Source: Salinirubellus salinus (GTDB lineage Archaea > Halobacteriota > Halobacteria > Halobacteriales > Haloarculaceae). From it: 64,000 nucleotides of DNA. The translations under genes and the position numbers were made by a program. Under the pieces are notes generated by a model. That model was not told where the DNA came from and searched no databases. It was given only the letters and a program-made list of their open reading frames with translations. Numbering within the stretch: position 1 is the first letter of the stretch; each line of letters starts with the position of its first letter. The DNA lies in NCBI RefSeq assembly GCF_025231485.1, contig NZ_CP104003.1, forward strand, positions 62,001 to 126,000. The letters are read 5' to 3'. Of the stretch, positions 49,671 to 58,526 are shown one piece after another.

Positions 49671-51812
49671 TTACTGCGGCGACGGGGAGCCGCCGGTGCC
49701 GGTACCGGTGCCGGACCCCGACCCACGCCCGACCTTGCGTTCGAGCGCGGAGCCGGTGATGTTCTTGAGGCGGTCGACCAGCGAGTCCTTCTCGGGCTCG
49801 CCGGCGAGGGCGACCTCGAGGACCTCCGAGATGTGGGTGACCGGGATGATCTCGATCTGGTCCTTGAACTCGTCCTCGATCATGACGTCCTGCTCGTTCG
49901 CGGCCGGGATGATGACCTTGTCGAGGCCGGCCTTCGCGGCCGCCTCGATCTTGTGTGTCACGCCCCCGACCGGGAGCACGTCACCGCGGACCGATAGGGA
50001 GCCGGTCATGGCGATGTTCTGCTCGACCGGGACGTCCTCCAGCGCCGAGATGACCGCCGTGGCCACAGTGACCGAGGCGGAGTCGCCCTCGACGCCCTCG
50101 TAGGACTGGACGAACTGGATGTGGATGTCGCGCTGGGAGATGTCCTCGTCGGAGAACTTCTTGATGATGGCCGAGACGTTCTGCACGGCCTCCATCGCGA
50201 TCTCCTGCAGTTTGCCGGTCGCGATGACCTCGCCCGGCCCCTGCGACGGCGTGACCTCCGCCATCACGGGCATCACGATGCCCGAGTCCTCGCCCATGAC
50301 GGCGAGACCGTTGACGCGGCCGACCACTTCGCCCTCGTTGACGTTGAGCTCGTAGTCCTTGCGGCGCTCGATGTAGTCGTCGGCCAGCTGCTGCTCGATG
50401 GAGCGGCTGCGGCGCTTGGCCTGCAGGACGTGCTCCCGGGTCGTCTCGGGGGCGTCCTCGGCCCGCGCGATGTCGCCGGCGACCCGAACCAGGCCACCGA
50501 GGTTACGCAGTTCGAGCGTGAGGTGCCCCTTCCGGCCCGAGCGGCGCTGGGCCTCGAGGATGACCTCCTCGACGGCCTGTGCGCTGAAGTGGGGCAGTCG
50601 GCCGTCCTTCTCGACCTCCTGGGCGATGAACCGGGCGTACTTCCGGCGCATCTCCGGGGTGTCGTCGATGGTGTCGTCCATGTACACCTCGTAGCCGTAC
50701 CCCTTGATGCGCGAGCGGAGCGCCGGGTGCATGTTCTCCATCGCGTCGAGGTTCCCCGCCGCGACCATGATGAAGTCCGTCGGGACCGGTTCCGTCTGGA
50801 CCATCGCGCCCGAGGAGCGCTCGGACTGGCCGGTGATGGAGAACTTCCCCTCCTGGATGGCGGTCATCAGTTTCTGCTGAGACCGGATGTCGAGGGTGTT
50901 GATCTCGTCGACGAACAGCACGCCCTTGTTGGCCTTGTGGATGGCCCCTGCCTCCACGCGGTCGTGGCTGGGGGTCTCCATCCCACCGGACTGGAACGGG
51001 TCGTGGCGAACGTCGCCGAGCAGTGCACCGGCGTGGGCGCCCGTGGCGTCCTCGAACGGGGCGGTCTGCCGGCCGGCGTTGTTGACCAGCAGGTTGGGGA
51101 TCATCGCGTCGCTCCCGCGGCTGGAGTAGCGGAAGGCGAGGTAGATGACACCCGCCGCGAGGATGCCGAGCAGGAGCTGCCCGGCGATCAGCAGCGAGTA
51201 GCCGAACACCACCGCGATGATGATCCACATGAGGAACGAGCGCATCTGGTTGCGCTTGCGTGCCTCCTCCTTGTGGGCCTCGACGATCTGCTCGCCCTTG
51301 CCCGCCGGGACGGTGCGAACCTTCGGTTCGTTCCCGTCGTCGGGGTTGTGGTAGACGAGGATGTCCTGCAGTTCCTCGCGCGGGAGGAGCTGGCTCATCG
51401 CCTTCGCCAGCATCGACTTGCCCGTCCCGGGCGAGCCGATCATCATCACGTGTCGGCGCTGTTTCGCGGCCTTCAGGATGATGTCGCGGGCGTGGTCCTG
51501 CCCGATGACTTGGTCGACGAGTCGGTCTGGGACCTGGATGTCCTGCGTGGTCTCTATCTTCAACCCGCCGAGGAGGTTCTCCTCCTCGTCCGGGTCGTAG
51601 TCCGCACCAGGGCCGACGTCGACGTCGCTGCCGAGGTCCGAGCCGTTCCGGATCTCGTCCGGGTCGGTCGGCGTCGGGGCGTTACTGTTGTCCCGCCCCG
51701 GCCCGGTGGGGTTGTCGTACTCGTCCCGGTTCTCGTGCGGGACGCCCGGCTGTGAAGGGGCGTCCTCGTCGGCGGAACCGGGGGTTCCGTCTTGGTTCGG
51801 GTCGTTGCTCAT
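49671..51812 (-). CDS. lonB: Archaeal membrane-bound ATP-dependent protease LonB
   Basis: A 713-residue protein. A disordered acidic N-terminus (about 1-78) leads to an AAA+ domain with Walker A GSPGTGKS (126-133) interrupted by two TM segments (about 191-227) that anchor it, as in archaeal LonB. GVLFVDEINTLD is the Walker B. The proteolytic domain carries the Ser-Lys dyad S578 (GDSASV) and K621 (VGGVTHKIEAAAK). A Gly/Ser/Thr tail ends the protein. It degrades membrane and regulatory proteins and is essential in studied haloarchaea (from family knowledge). A promoter box lies at 51852-51858. Confidence 0.96.
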   Translation of the reverse strand: MSNDPNQDGTPGSADEDAPSQPGVPHENRDEYDNPTGPGRDNSNAPTPTDPDEIRNGSDLGSDVDVGPGADYDPDEEENLLGGLKIETTQDIQVPDRLVDQVIGQDHARDIILKAAKQRRHVMMIGSPGTGKSMLAKAMSQLLPREELQDILVYHNPDDGNEPKVRTVPAGKGEQIVEAHKEEARKRNQMRSFLMWIIIAVVFGYSLLIAGQLLLGILAAGVIYLAFRYSSRGSDAMIPNLLVNNAGRQTAPFEDATGAHAGALLGDVRHDPFQSGGMETPSHDRVEAGAIHKANKGVLFVDEINTLDIRSQQKLMTAIQEGKFSITGQSERSSGAMVQTEPVPTDFIMVAAGNLDAMENMHPALRSRIKGYGYEVYMDDTIDDTPEMRRKYARFIAQEVEKDGRLPHFSAQAVEEVILEAQRRSGRKGHLTLELRNLGGLVRVAGDIARAEDAPETTREHVLQAKRRSRSIEQQLADDYIERRKDYELNVNEGEVVGRVNGLAVMGEDSGIVMPVMAEVTPSQGPGEVIATGKLQEIAMEAVQNVSAIIKKFSDEDISQRDIHIQFVQSYEGVEGDSASVTVATAVISALEDVPVEQNIAMTGSLSVRGDVLPVGGVTHKIEAAAKAGLDKVIIPAANEQDVMIEDEFKDQIEIIPVTHISEVLEVALAGEPEKDSLVDRLKNITGSALERKVGRGSGSGTGTGTGGSPSPQ

Positions 51813-52122
51813 AGAACGGGTTTCTTCATCAGACACAACGGCCCATCGGCTGATATACTTTCTCCCCGGTCTGCCCTTCGAAATCCCGAGAAACCGCAAG
51901 AGGGCGGCGGAATCGGTGTTCTCACAGACTCCCCGTGAGTGTCTCGCACGAGTACATAAAGGAGGCCAGCGCCCCCCCCACCGCGCCGGGCGTGACGTGG
52001 CCCGGTGTCGGAGGTGCGCGCCGGGGGCGCGGTCCGGTTCACGGTCTGCGTGGCGTCTCGCCTCGGCCCACGCCTCGCCCTCGCCGGAGTTAAGAGGTAC
52101 AACGTAGAGCGTGTGGGTAGAG
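51813..52122. other. Divergent spacer between lonB and NMNAT genes
   Basis: 310 bp. The lonB-proximal part is AT-rich with its TATA-like box. The middle is a GC-rich run from 51969 (CCAGCGCCCCCCCCACCGCG, including an 8-C tract). The NMNAT-proximal part has GGAGTTAAGAGG (about 52085-52096) about 30 bp upstream of ATG 52123. I find no further gene. Confidence 0.5.
51852..51858 (-). promoter_or_regulatory. TATA-like element of lonB
   Basis: GTATATC on the minus strand, about 43 bp upstream of ATG 51812, predicting a leader of roughly 15-20 nt. This differs from the leaderless pattern of most genes here. Confidence 0.55.
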
Positions 52123-52644
52123 ATGACGCGGGGGTTCTACATCGGCCGGTTCCAGCCCTACCACCAGGGCCACCACGAGATGGTGCGGCGCATCGCCGAG
52201 GAGGTGGACGAACTCGTCCTCGGTATCGGGAGCGCCGACCAGTCCCACACCCGCCGCAACCCGTTCACCGCCGGCGAGCGAATCATGATGATAACGAAGG
52301 CCACCATCGACATGGACCTCGTCACCTACGCGGTGCCCATCGAGGACCTCAACCGCAACTCGGTGTGGGTGAGCCACGTCCAGTCGATGTCCCCCCGGTT
52401 CGAGGTGGCCTACTCGAACAACCCGCTCGTCGTCCGCCTGTTCCGGGAGGCGGGCGTCGAGGTCCGGCAGTCCCCCATGTTCCGCCGCGAGGAGTGGGAG
52501 GGGACCGAGGTGCGCGGCCGGATGCGCAACGACGGTGACTGGGAGTCGCTCGTCCCCGCCCCCGTCGCCGAGGTGGTCCACGAGATCGACGGCGTCGGAC
52601 GCATCCAGCAGGTGTCCGACTCGGACTCGAACGGCGAGGCCTGA
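52123..52644 (+). CDS. Nicotinamide-nucleotide adenylyltransferase
   Basis: A 173-residue archaeal NMNAT starting MTRGFYIGRFQPYHQGHHEM. The nucleotidyltransferase motif GRFQPYHQGHH and the KMSKS-equivalent region with SADQSHTRRNPFTAGER are diagnostic. It makes NAD+ from NMN and ATP. The 8-bp gap to the next gene suggests co-transcription with the SAM hydrolase. The longer start (52111) is less likely because it precedes the usual MTRGFYIGR N-terminus. Confidence 0.95.
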   Translation: MTRGFYIGRFQPYHQGHHEMVRRIAEEVDELVLGIGSADQSHTRRNPFTAGERIMMITKATIDMDLVTYAVPIEDLNRNSVWVSHVQSMSPRFEVAYSNNPLVVRLFREAGVEVRQSPMFRREEWEGTEVRGRMRNDGDWESLVPAPVAEVVHEIDGVGRIQQVSDSDSNGEA

Positions 52645-52651
52645 CCGGGGG

Positions 52652-53437
52652 ATGATAACGCTCAGCTCCGACTTCGGGTCGCCCTACCCCGCGGCGATGA
52701 AGGGCGTGCTGCTCCAGCACACGGCCGCCCGCCTCGTCGACGTGAGCCACGAGTTCCCCCGACAGGACGTCCGCACGGCCGCCTTCTGGCTCCGCGAGGT
52801 ACTCCCGTACTTCCCGCCAGCGGTCCACCTCGCCGTCGTGGACCCCGGCGTCGGCACCGACCGCGGCGCGCTCGTCGTCCGCGCCGGTGAGCACGCGCTG
52901 GTCGCTCCCGACAACGGCCTCGTCCTGCCGGTCGCCCGCCGACTCGCCGCCGTGAGCGACGCCGAGGACGCTACCGTCGAGGTGTTCGAGTGGGCCTACG
53001 ACGACCCGGCGAGCCACACCTTCCACGGTCGGGACGTGTTCGCCCCGTGTGCCGCCGCGGTCCACGAGGTCGGCATCGACCGGCTCGAGACGCTCGACGC
53101 CGCCACGCCGGCCGACGAGTACGAGGACCGAACCTTCCCCGAACCGACGCTCCCGACCGCGGAGGCCGAGGCTCCCCGCGGCGAGGTGCTCGTCGTCGAC
53201 GGCTTCGGCAACGTCGTGACGAACCTCCCGGCCTCGGTGCTAGAGGGCCACTACGGCGCGCACGTCACCGTCCACGGCACCAGCGGGCGCGTGGCCCGGG
53301 CGTACGACGAGGTCGACCCCGGCACCCGCGTCGTCACCGTCGGGAGCCACGGCAACGTCGAACTCGCGGTCAACCGCGGCCGTGGGGACAGCTCGTTCGG
53401 CCTCGAACCGGGGGACGAGGTGCGCCTCTCGTTCTGA
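52652..53437 (+). CDS. SAM hydrolase (SAM hydroxide adenosyltransferase, DUF62)
   Basis: A 261-residue protein starting MITLSSDFGSPYPAAMKGVL. The DUF62 signature DFGSPYPAAMKG, VVDPGVGTDRGALVV and APDNGLVLPV are conserved. Family members hydrolyse S-adenosylmethionine to adenosine and methionine. It sits between the NMNAT gene and a UPF0126 gene (TGATG overlap at 53435-53439). The role of SAM hydrolysis in archaea is poorly defined; coupling to NAD synthesis is suggested only by this neighbourhood. Confidence 0.93.
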   Translation: MITLSSDFGSPYPAAMKGVLLQHTAARLVDVSHEFPRQDVRTAAFWLREVLPYFPPAVHLAVVDPGVGTDRGALVVRAGEHALVAPDNGLVLPVARRLAAVSDAEDATVEVFEWAYDDPASHTFHGRDVFAPCAAAVHEVGIDRLETLDAATPADEYEDRTFPEPTLPTAEAEAPRGEVLVVDGFGNVVTNLPASVLEGHYGAHVTVHGTSGRVARAYDEVDPGTRVVTVGSHGNVELAVNRGRGDSSFGLEPGDEVRLSF

Positions 53438-54060
53438 TGGTCTGGGTCGATCCCCTCGACCCCTTCGCGGTCGCCAACGTCGTGGGCCTGCTGGCGTTCG
53501 CGATAGCCGGGGCGCTGAAGGGCGCGGACGCGGATCTCGACCTGTTCGGCGTCGTCGTGCTCGGTGTCCTCACGGCGCTCGGCGGCGGGATGCTCCGCGA
53601 CGTGCTCGTCGGCCGCGTGCCGGTGGCGCTGACCACGACGAGCGACGTGACCGTCGTCCTCGTCGGCCTCGCCTTCGCCGTCTTCCTCACCAGGCGGCTC
53701 GACCGGCGCCTGCGCGACCACCCCGCGTTCCTCCTCTCGGACGCGGTGGGGCTGTCAGCCTTCGCCGCGACGGGGGCGCTCGTCGGCGCCGGTGCGGGCG
53801 TCTCCCCGTTCGGTGTGGTCGTCCTCGCCACGCTCACCGGCGTCGGCGGGGGGTCGCTCGCGGACCTGCTGTTGACGCGCGTGCCGGCCGTCCTCCGCGA
53901 GGACTTCTACGCCACCCCTGCGGCCGTGGGTGGGGTCGCGTTCGTCCTCGCCCGGGTGGCGGGACTGGGGGCGCCGGTGCCGTCGGTGGCGTGCTTCGGG
54001 GCGGCGCTGGGGTTGCGCGTGCTGGCGCTTCGGTACGACTGGCACCTCCCGAGCGTGTAG
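53437..54060 (+). CDS. UPF0126/TRIC-type membrane channel protein
   Basis: A 207-residue protein with six to seven TM segments. Two repeats of the UPF0126 type are visible: FAIAGALKGADADLDLFGVV, then LTALGGGMLRDVLVGRVP, and later FAATGALVGAGAGVSPFGVV, then LTGVGGGSLADLLLTRVP. The paired GGGxxRD/GGGSLAD loops and lysine-glycine motifs are those of prokaryotic TRIC-like cation channels. Its ATG overlaps the SAM hydrolase stop. Confidence 0.9.
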   Translation: MVWVDPLDPFAVANVVGLLAFAIAGALKGADADLDLFGVVVLGVLTALGGGMLRDVLVGRVPVALTTTSDVTVVLVGLAFAVFLTRRLDRRLRDHPAFLLSDAVGLSAFAATGALVGAGAGVSPFGVVVLATLTGVGGGSLADLLLTRVPAVLREDFYATPAAVGGVAFVLARVAGLGAPVPSVACFGAALGLRVLALRYDWHLPSV

Positions 54061-54569
54061 GTCGTCCGCTCGTCACGCTTCGTTGGCGGAGCGGTCGGTG
54101 TGGTCGTGGTGAGGGTGTGGTCGGCGAGCAGTCGCGCGAGTCACGGTACGAGGTGACCCGCACCGCAGGAGGGGCCGGCCGTCGCTGACGCGACGGCACG
54201 GCGCGCCTGCCCTCCCCCGCGTGTCCAGCCGCGCTCGCGGTCGCGCGCGCGCCGGCCGGACAGGCCACGTGGGTCGGCCGGTCCGGGCGAGAGAGACGGC
54301 CTGCGGCGCGTCTCGTCGCGCCGAAACGGGGGAGCGTGGGGTGGCCGTGTACGCTCGCAGGGCGCACCGGCCATCCCTGCGGTGTCGTGCAGTTCAGTCG
54401 GACCGCGATAGCAGTCGGTGGCCCGCTCAGTCCCCACGATAGACACGCGGGTCCCCCTTCGGGCACCTCTGGACGCGGGGGACTCACCGCTCGCGCCCAC
54501 GGCTCTCGAGACACACCACACGCGGCTCCGACCCGAAACGACTTGCGTCCCCCACGACTACCCGAACCA
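54061..54569. other. Long intergenic spacer with no supported gene
   Basis: About 510 bp before the rhomboid gene. Frames crossing it (both strands) are Arg/Pro/Gly-rich and start or stop arbitrarily, without recognisable domains. Short runs such as CGCGCGCGCC occur. The last 30 bp (ACTTGCG at 54540-54546) might hold a weak promoter for the rhomboid gene. I see no RNA gene or repeat. Confidence 0.5.
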
Positions 54570-55493
54570 ATGGCAACGTGCGACGTGTGCGGGAAACAGG
54601 TGGACCTCCCGTACAACTGCAGTCGCTGTGGCGGCACCTACTGCGGGGAGCACCGCCTCCCGGAGAACCACTCCTGTGCCGGACTGGACCAGTGGGACGA
54701 CCCGAGGGGCGTGTTCGACTCCGGGTTCGACGACAGCGTGGACCAGCGCGGCGGCTCCTCGTCGTGGAGCGACCGCCTGCCCGGCACCAGCACGGGGGGC
54801 TTCTTCGGCTACTTCCGCGGGAACGTCACCTACCTGTTCCTCGCGATCATGCTCGTCGTCTACGTCCTCGAGTTCGTCGTCATCGGCCTGAGCAACGCGG
54901 GCGTACTCTGGCCGACGGCGTTCCAGGACATCTTCGTCCTCACCTCCGCGAACCCCCAGTACGTCTGGACGTGGGTGACGAGCGTGTTCTCGCACTCGCC
55001 GGCGACGTTCACGCACATCTTCGGGAACGGCATCGTGCTGTTCTTCTTCGGCCCGGTGGTCGAGCGCCGCATCGGGTCGAACCGGTTCGTCGCCCTGTTC
55101 CTCGCCAGCGGTATCGTCGCCGGCCTCGGGCAGATCGCCCTCGGGTTCGCGCTCGGCGACCCCGTTCCCGGCGTGCTGGGCGCGAGCGGCGCTGCCCTCG
55201 CCATCCTCGGCGTCCTGACGGTGCTGAACCCCGACCTGAAGGTCTACCTCTACTTCATCCTCCCCGTCCCCATCTACGTCCTCACGTTCGGCTACGCGGC
55301 GCTCTCGGTGCTCGGCATCGTCGCGCAGGGCGGCATCCTCGGCAACGTCGCCCACGGCGCCCACCTCGTGGGTCTCCTGCTCGGACTCGCCTACGGCAGC
55401 CGCGTGAAGGGCGAGGTGCGTGCGCCCGGCGAGTTGCAACTCGGGCGCGGTGGTGGCCCCGGCGGTCCCGGCCGCGGCCGTGGGCCGTTCTGA
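54570..55493 (+). CDS. Rhomboid protease with N-terminal AN1 zinc finger
   Basis: A 307-residue protein. Residues 1-45 form an AN1-type zinc finger (CDVCGKQVDLPYNCSRCGGT, then YCGEHRLPENHSC). After an acidic linker, six TM segments form a rhomboid domain. The catalytic serine is in GASGAALAILG and the histidine in VAHGAHLVGL. Rhomboids cut TM segments of client proteins. The AN1-rhomboid fusion is known from haloarchaea, where mutation affects S-layer glycosylation (from family knowledge). The endonuclease V gene starts directly after its stop. Confidence 0.93.
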   Translation: MATCDVCGKQVDLPYNCSRCGGTYCGEHRLPENHSCAGLDQWDDPRGVFDSGFDDSVDQRGGSSSWSDRLPGTSTGGFFGYFRGNVTYLFLAIMLVVYVLEFVVIGLSNAGVLWPTAFQDIFVLTSANPQYVWTWVTSVFSHSPATFTHIFGNGIVLFFFGPVVERRIGSNRFVALFLASGIVAGLGQIALGFALGDPVPGVLGASGAALAILGVLTVLNPDLKVYLYFILPVPIYVLTFGYAALSVLGIVAQGGILGNVAHGAHLVGLLLGLAYGSRVKGEVRAPGELQLGRGGGPGGPGRGRGPF

Positions 55494-56261
55494 ATGGAGC
55501 CGCCACCGGACCGCGAGCGGTTCCGCCCCACGCCCGGCCGCTCGCGCGAGGAGATGGAGGCTCTCCAGCGCGACATCGCCGCGAGCGCCCGATTCGCGGA
55601 CGACCTCCCGTTCGACCCGGCGACGGTGGGCGACCCGGACGGCCCCCTCGTCGCCGGCGTCGACCAGGCGTTCCTGACCGACCGCGACCCCGAGATGGCG
55701 GTGAGCGCCGTCGTCGTCCGCCGTGGCGACGAGGTGATAGAGCGCGTCCACGCCATCTCGCCCGTCGAGATACCCTACGTTCCCGGCCTCCTCGCGTTCC
55801 GCGAGGGCGGGCCGATCCTCGACGCGTTCGCCGAACTCGAGACGGACCCCGACCTCGCGCTGTTCGACGGGTCGGGGCGTATCCACTTCCGGGAGGCCGG
55901 CCTCGCCACGCACGTGGGGGTGGCGCTCGACCTGCCGAGCGTCGGCGTGGCGAAGTCGTTGCTCTGCGGGACCCCCGCGCGTGACACCGCCGCCCTCGCC
56001 GCGGGTGAGCGCGTCCCCATCAGGGGCGACGACCGGATGTCCGCGTCGGCCACCGACACCGTCGTGGGCTACGCCTACCAGTCCAGACAGTACCCCGACT
56101 CGCGGCGCATCAACCCACTGTACGTCTCGCCGGGGCACCGCGTGAGCGCCGAGACGGCCGTCGACTGCGTCGCGCGGTGTGGCGGTGACTACAAACTCCC
56201 CGAACCCACCCGGCTGGCCGACGCGTACGCCGACGAGGTGAAGCGCTCGCTCGCCGAGTGA
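55494..56261 (+). CDS. nfi: Endonuclease V
   Basis: A 255-residue protein. Family motifs are intact: AGVDQAFLTDRDP (catalytic Asp), ISPVEIPYVPGLLAFREGGP, FDGSGRIHFREAGLATHVGV and GVAKSLLCG. Endonuclease V nicks DNA one nucleotide 3' to deoxyinosine. The ATG immediately follows the rhomboid TGA, so expression is coupled even though functions appear unrelated. Confidence 0.94.
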   Translation: MEPPPDRERFRPTPGRSREEMEALQRDIAASARFADDLPFDPATVGDPDGPLVAGVDQAFLTDRDPEMAVSAVVVRRGDEVIERVHAISPVEIPYVPGLLAFREGGPILDAFAELETDPDLALFDGSGRIHFREAGLATHVGVALDLPSVGVAKSLLCGTPARDTAALAAGERVPIRGDDRMSASATDTVVGYAYQSRQYPDSRRINPLYVSPGHRVSAETAVDCVARCGGDYKLPEPTRLADAYADEVKRSLAE

Positions 56262-56309
56262 GTCCGCGCGACGGGAACGTCTATGTGCGGAGGCGCCGAC
56301 GCCCCGGCT

Positions 56310-57134
56310 ATGAGTCAGAAGACGGCCCTGATAACGGGCTGTTCGTCCGGTATCGGTCGCGCCACCGCGTGGGCGTTCCTCGACGACGACTGGAAGGTGT
56401 ACGCTACGGCCCGCAACCCCGCCGACATCCAGACGCTCGGCGAGCACGAGGACTGCGACATCAACACGCTCGACGTGACCGACGACGAGGACGTCGCGCG
56501 CGTGGTCGACCGGATGGTGGACCAGGACGGCCGCATCGACGCGCTGGTCAACAACGCCGGCTACGGCGGGCACGGCCCGCTGGAGGACGTGACCGTCGAG
56601 CACCTCCACGAGCAGTTCGACGTGAACGTCTACGGTCCCCACCGCCTCGCCCGTGCCGTCCTGCCTCACATGCGCGCGGCGGGCGACGGCACCATCGTGA
56701 ACGTCTCCTCCGTCGCGGGCCGGGTCGCCGCACTCGGCATGGGTGCGTACTCGGGGTCGAAACACGCGGTGGAGGCGATGAGCGACACGCTCCGGCTGGA
56801 GACCGAGCGGTTCGGCGTCGACGTGGTCGTCGTCCAGCCGGGTCCCGTCGAGACGCAGTTTCGCGAGCGGGTCGGCGAGGAACTCGACCGGTACGACCGG
56901 AGCGACGCCTACGAGGACATCTACGACTTCCAGGAGGACGCCAACCTGCTCGGCGGCGACGGCCCGTTCGCCGTCTCGCCCGACGAGGTGGCCGACGCCA
57001 TCCTCGAGGCGGCCGTCTCCCCCTCGCCGAAGGCGCGCTACCCCGTGGGTCGGTTCGCCGAGTACGCGATGCTCGCCCGGTTCCTCCCCGACGGGATCCG
57101 AGACTCCGTGTTCGGCCTCCTGCGGAGACTGTAG
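56310..57134 (+). CDS. Classical short-chain dehydrogenase/reductase
   Basis: A 274-residue classical SDR. TGCSSGIGRATAWAF is the cofactor motif (about 9-23), VNNAGYGG the structural motif, with Ser in VNVSSVAGR and YSGSK as the YxxxK pair. The Ala/Arg after the second strand (YATARN) favours NADP(H). The substrate is unknown; it is close to 'SDR family oxidoreductases' acting on lipids or retinoids. It is 6 bp upstream of the glycerate kinase gene and likely in the same transcript. Confidence 0.92.
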   Translation: MSQKTALITGCSSGIGRATAWAFLDDDWKVYATARNPADIQTLGEHEDCDINTLDVTDDEDVARVVDRMVDQDGRIDALVNNAGYGGHGPLEDVTVEHLHEQFDVNVYGPHRLARAVLPHMRAAGDGTIVNVSSVAGRVAALGMGAYSGSKHAVEAMSDTLRLETERFGVDVVVVQPGPVETQFRERVGEELDRYDRSDAYEDIYDFQEDANLLGGDGPFAVSPDEVADAILEAAVSPSPKARYPVGRFAEYAMLARFLPDGIRDSVFGLLRRL

Positions 57135-57140
57135 TCCGCG

Positions 57141-58502
57141 ATGTTCGAGGCACGCGAGCGCCACGCCCGGTCGCCCGCCCACGAGACCGCGCTCGCCTGT
57201 CTGGAAGCCGGTATCGAGGCGGCCGCCCCCGCACGGGCGGTCGAGCGCGCCGTCTCGCTCGACGGTGACGCCCTCCGCGTCGTCGACGCGACGTACGACC
57301 TCGGCGCGTTCGACCGCGTCCTCGTCCTCGGCGCGGGGAAGGCCACCGCGGCGCTCGTGCGGGCGCTCGAAGCCCGGCTCGGTGACCGACTCGACGGTGG
57401 GCGAGTCGTCGTCGACGCCCCGCCCGACCCACCGCTGGCCCGCGTCGAGGCCGCTGTCGGCGAACACCCGGTCCCCGGTGCGGGGTCGGTCGCGGGCGCC
57501 GAGCGCGTCCTCGAACTCGCCGAGACCTGTGACGAGCGGACGCTCGTGCTCGCGGCGTTCACCGGCGGCGGGTCGGCGCTCCTCGCGGCCCCCGTGGCGG
57601 GCCTCGCGCTGTCGGACCTCCGGGCCGTCACCGGGGCCCTGCTCTCCGCCGGCGCCGGCGTGGCCGAGGTGAACGCGGTCCGCAAGCACTGCTCGGCGGT
57701 GAAGGGCGGCCGGCTCGCCGGGGCCTGCGCGCCGGCGACCGTCGTCACGCTTCTCGTGAGCGACGTGGTCGGCGACGACCCGGCCGTGATAGCGAGCGGC
57801 CCGACCGTCTCCGACCCGACGACGTTCGCCGACGCGCTCGCCGTGCTCGACCGGTACGGAGTCGAGGCACCGGCGGTCCGTGCCCACCTCGAACGTGGCC
57901 GCGACGGCGAGGTCGCGGAGACACCGACCCCCGGCGCCCCGGCGTTCGACCGCACCGCGACGCACCTGCTCGCGAGCGGTCGGACCGCGCTCGAGGCGGC
58001 GCGCGAGACGGCGGCCGAGCGGGGCTACGCGACCTGCCTGCTCTCGGCGAGCGTCGAAGGCGAGGCCCGCGAGGCAGGACGGTTCCACGCCGCTATCGCC
58101 CGCGAGACGGCCGAACGGGGGGACCCGGTCGCGCCACCCGCCGTCCTGCTCTCGGCCGGAGAGTGTACCGTCACGGTCCGGGGCGACGGAACGGGCGGCC
58201 CGAACGCGGAGTTCGCACTCGGGGCGGCGCTCGACCTCGCCGAACTCCCCGACGGCGTGGTCGTCGGCAGCGCCGACACGGACGGTCGTGACGGCAGTAC
58301 GGCCGCCGCGGGCGCGCTCGTCGACGCCCGGACGGTCGAGGACCTGCCCGAGGCGCGGGCCGCCCTCGCGGCCAACGACAGCTACGGCTACCTCGACGGC
58401 CGCGGCGCCCTCCTCCGGACGGGCCGGACGGGGACGAACGTGAACGACCTGCGAGTGGTCGTCGTCCACCCGCCGGCCGACGACGCGGGGAGCGGCGTTT
58501 AA
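57141..58502 (+). CDS. Glycerate 2-kinase (DUF4147/MOFRL family)
   Basis: A 453-residue protein. N-terminal domain: FDRVLVLGAGKATAALVRAL and HPVPGAGSVAGAERVLELAE. FTGGGSALLAAPVAGLALSD and VNAVRKHCSAVKGGRLAGAC mark the active site, and the C-terminal MOFRL domain has GTGGPNAEFALGAAL and GSADTDGRDGSTAAAGALVD. The enzyme phosphorylates D-glycerate to 2-phosphoglycerate, as in semi-phosphorylative sugar degradation of haloarchaea. The preceding SDR could act in the same branch, though this is not shown. Confidence 0.93.
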   Translation: MFEARERHARSPAHETALACLEAGIEAAAPARAVERAVSLDGDALRVVDATYDLGAFDRVLVLGAGKATAALVRALEARLGDRLDGGRVVVDAPPDPPLARVEAAVGEHPVPGAGSVAGAERVLELAETCDERTLVLAAFTGGGSALLAAPVAGLALSDLRAVTGALLSAGAGVAEVNAVRKHCSAVKGGRLAGACAPATVVTLLVSDVVGDDPAVIASGPTVSDPTTFADALAVLDRYGVEAPAVRAHLERGRDGEVAETPTPGAPAFDRTATHLLASGRTALEAARETAAERGYATCLLSASVEGEAREAGRFHAAIARETAERGDPVAPPAVLLSAGECTVTVRGDGTGGPNAEFALGAALDLAELPDGVVVGSADTDGRDGSTAAAGALVDARTVEDLPEARAALAANDSYGYLDGRGALLRTGRTGTNVNDLRVVVVHPPADDAGSGV

Positions 58503-58526
58503 TCCCCCTCCCCGCGTAGGAGGGGT

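Noticed and set aside
50121-51755. A plus-strand frame of 544 codons antisense to lonB
   Set aside because: A shadow of lonB; no family-like segment and arbitrary start.
51969-51985. C-tract in the lonB/NMNAT spacer considered as a phase-variable switch
   Set aside because: Only eight C residues, outside both genes and away from the promoter boxes; no frame depends on it.
54141-54521. A 126-codon minus-strand frame in the long spacer before the rhomboid gene
   Set aside because: Arg/Pro/Gly-rich without domain or promoter, and several overlapping frames there look equally good.
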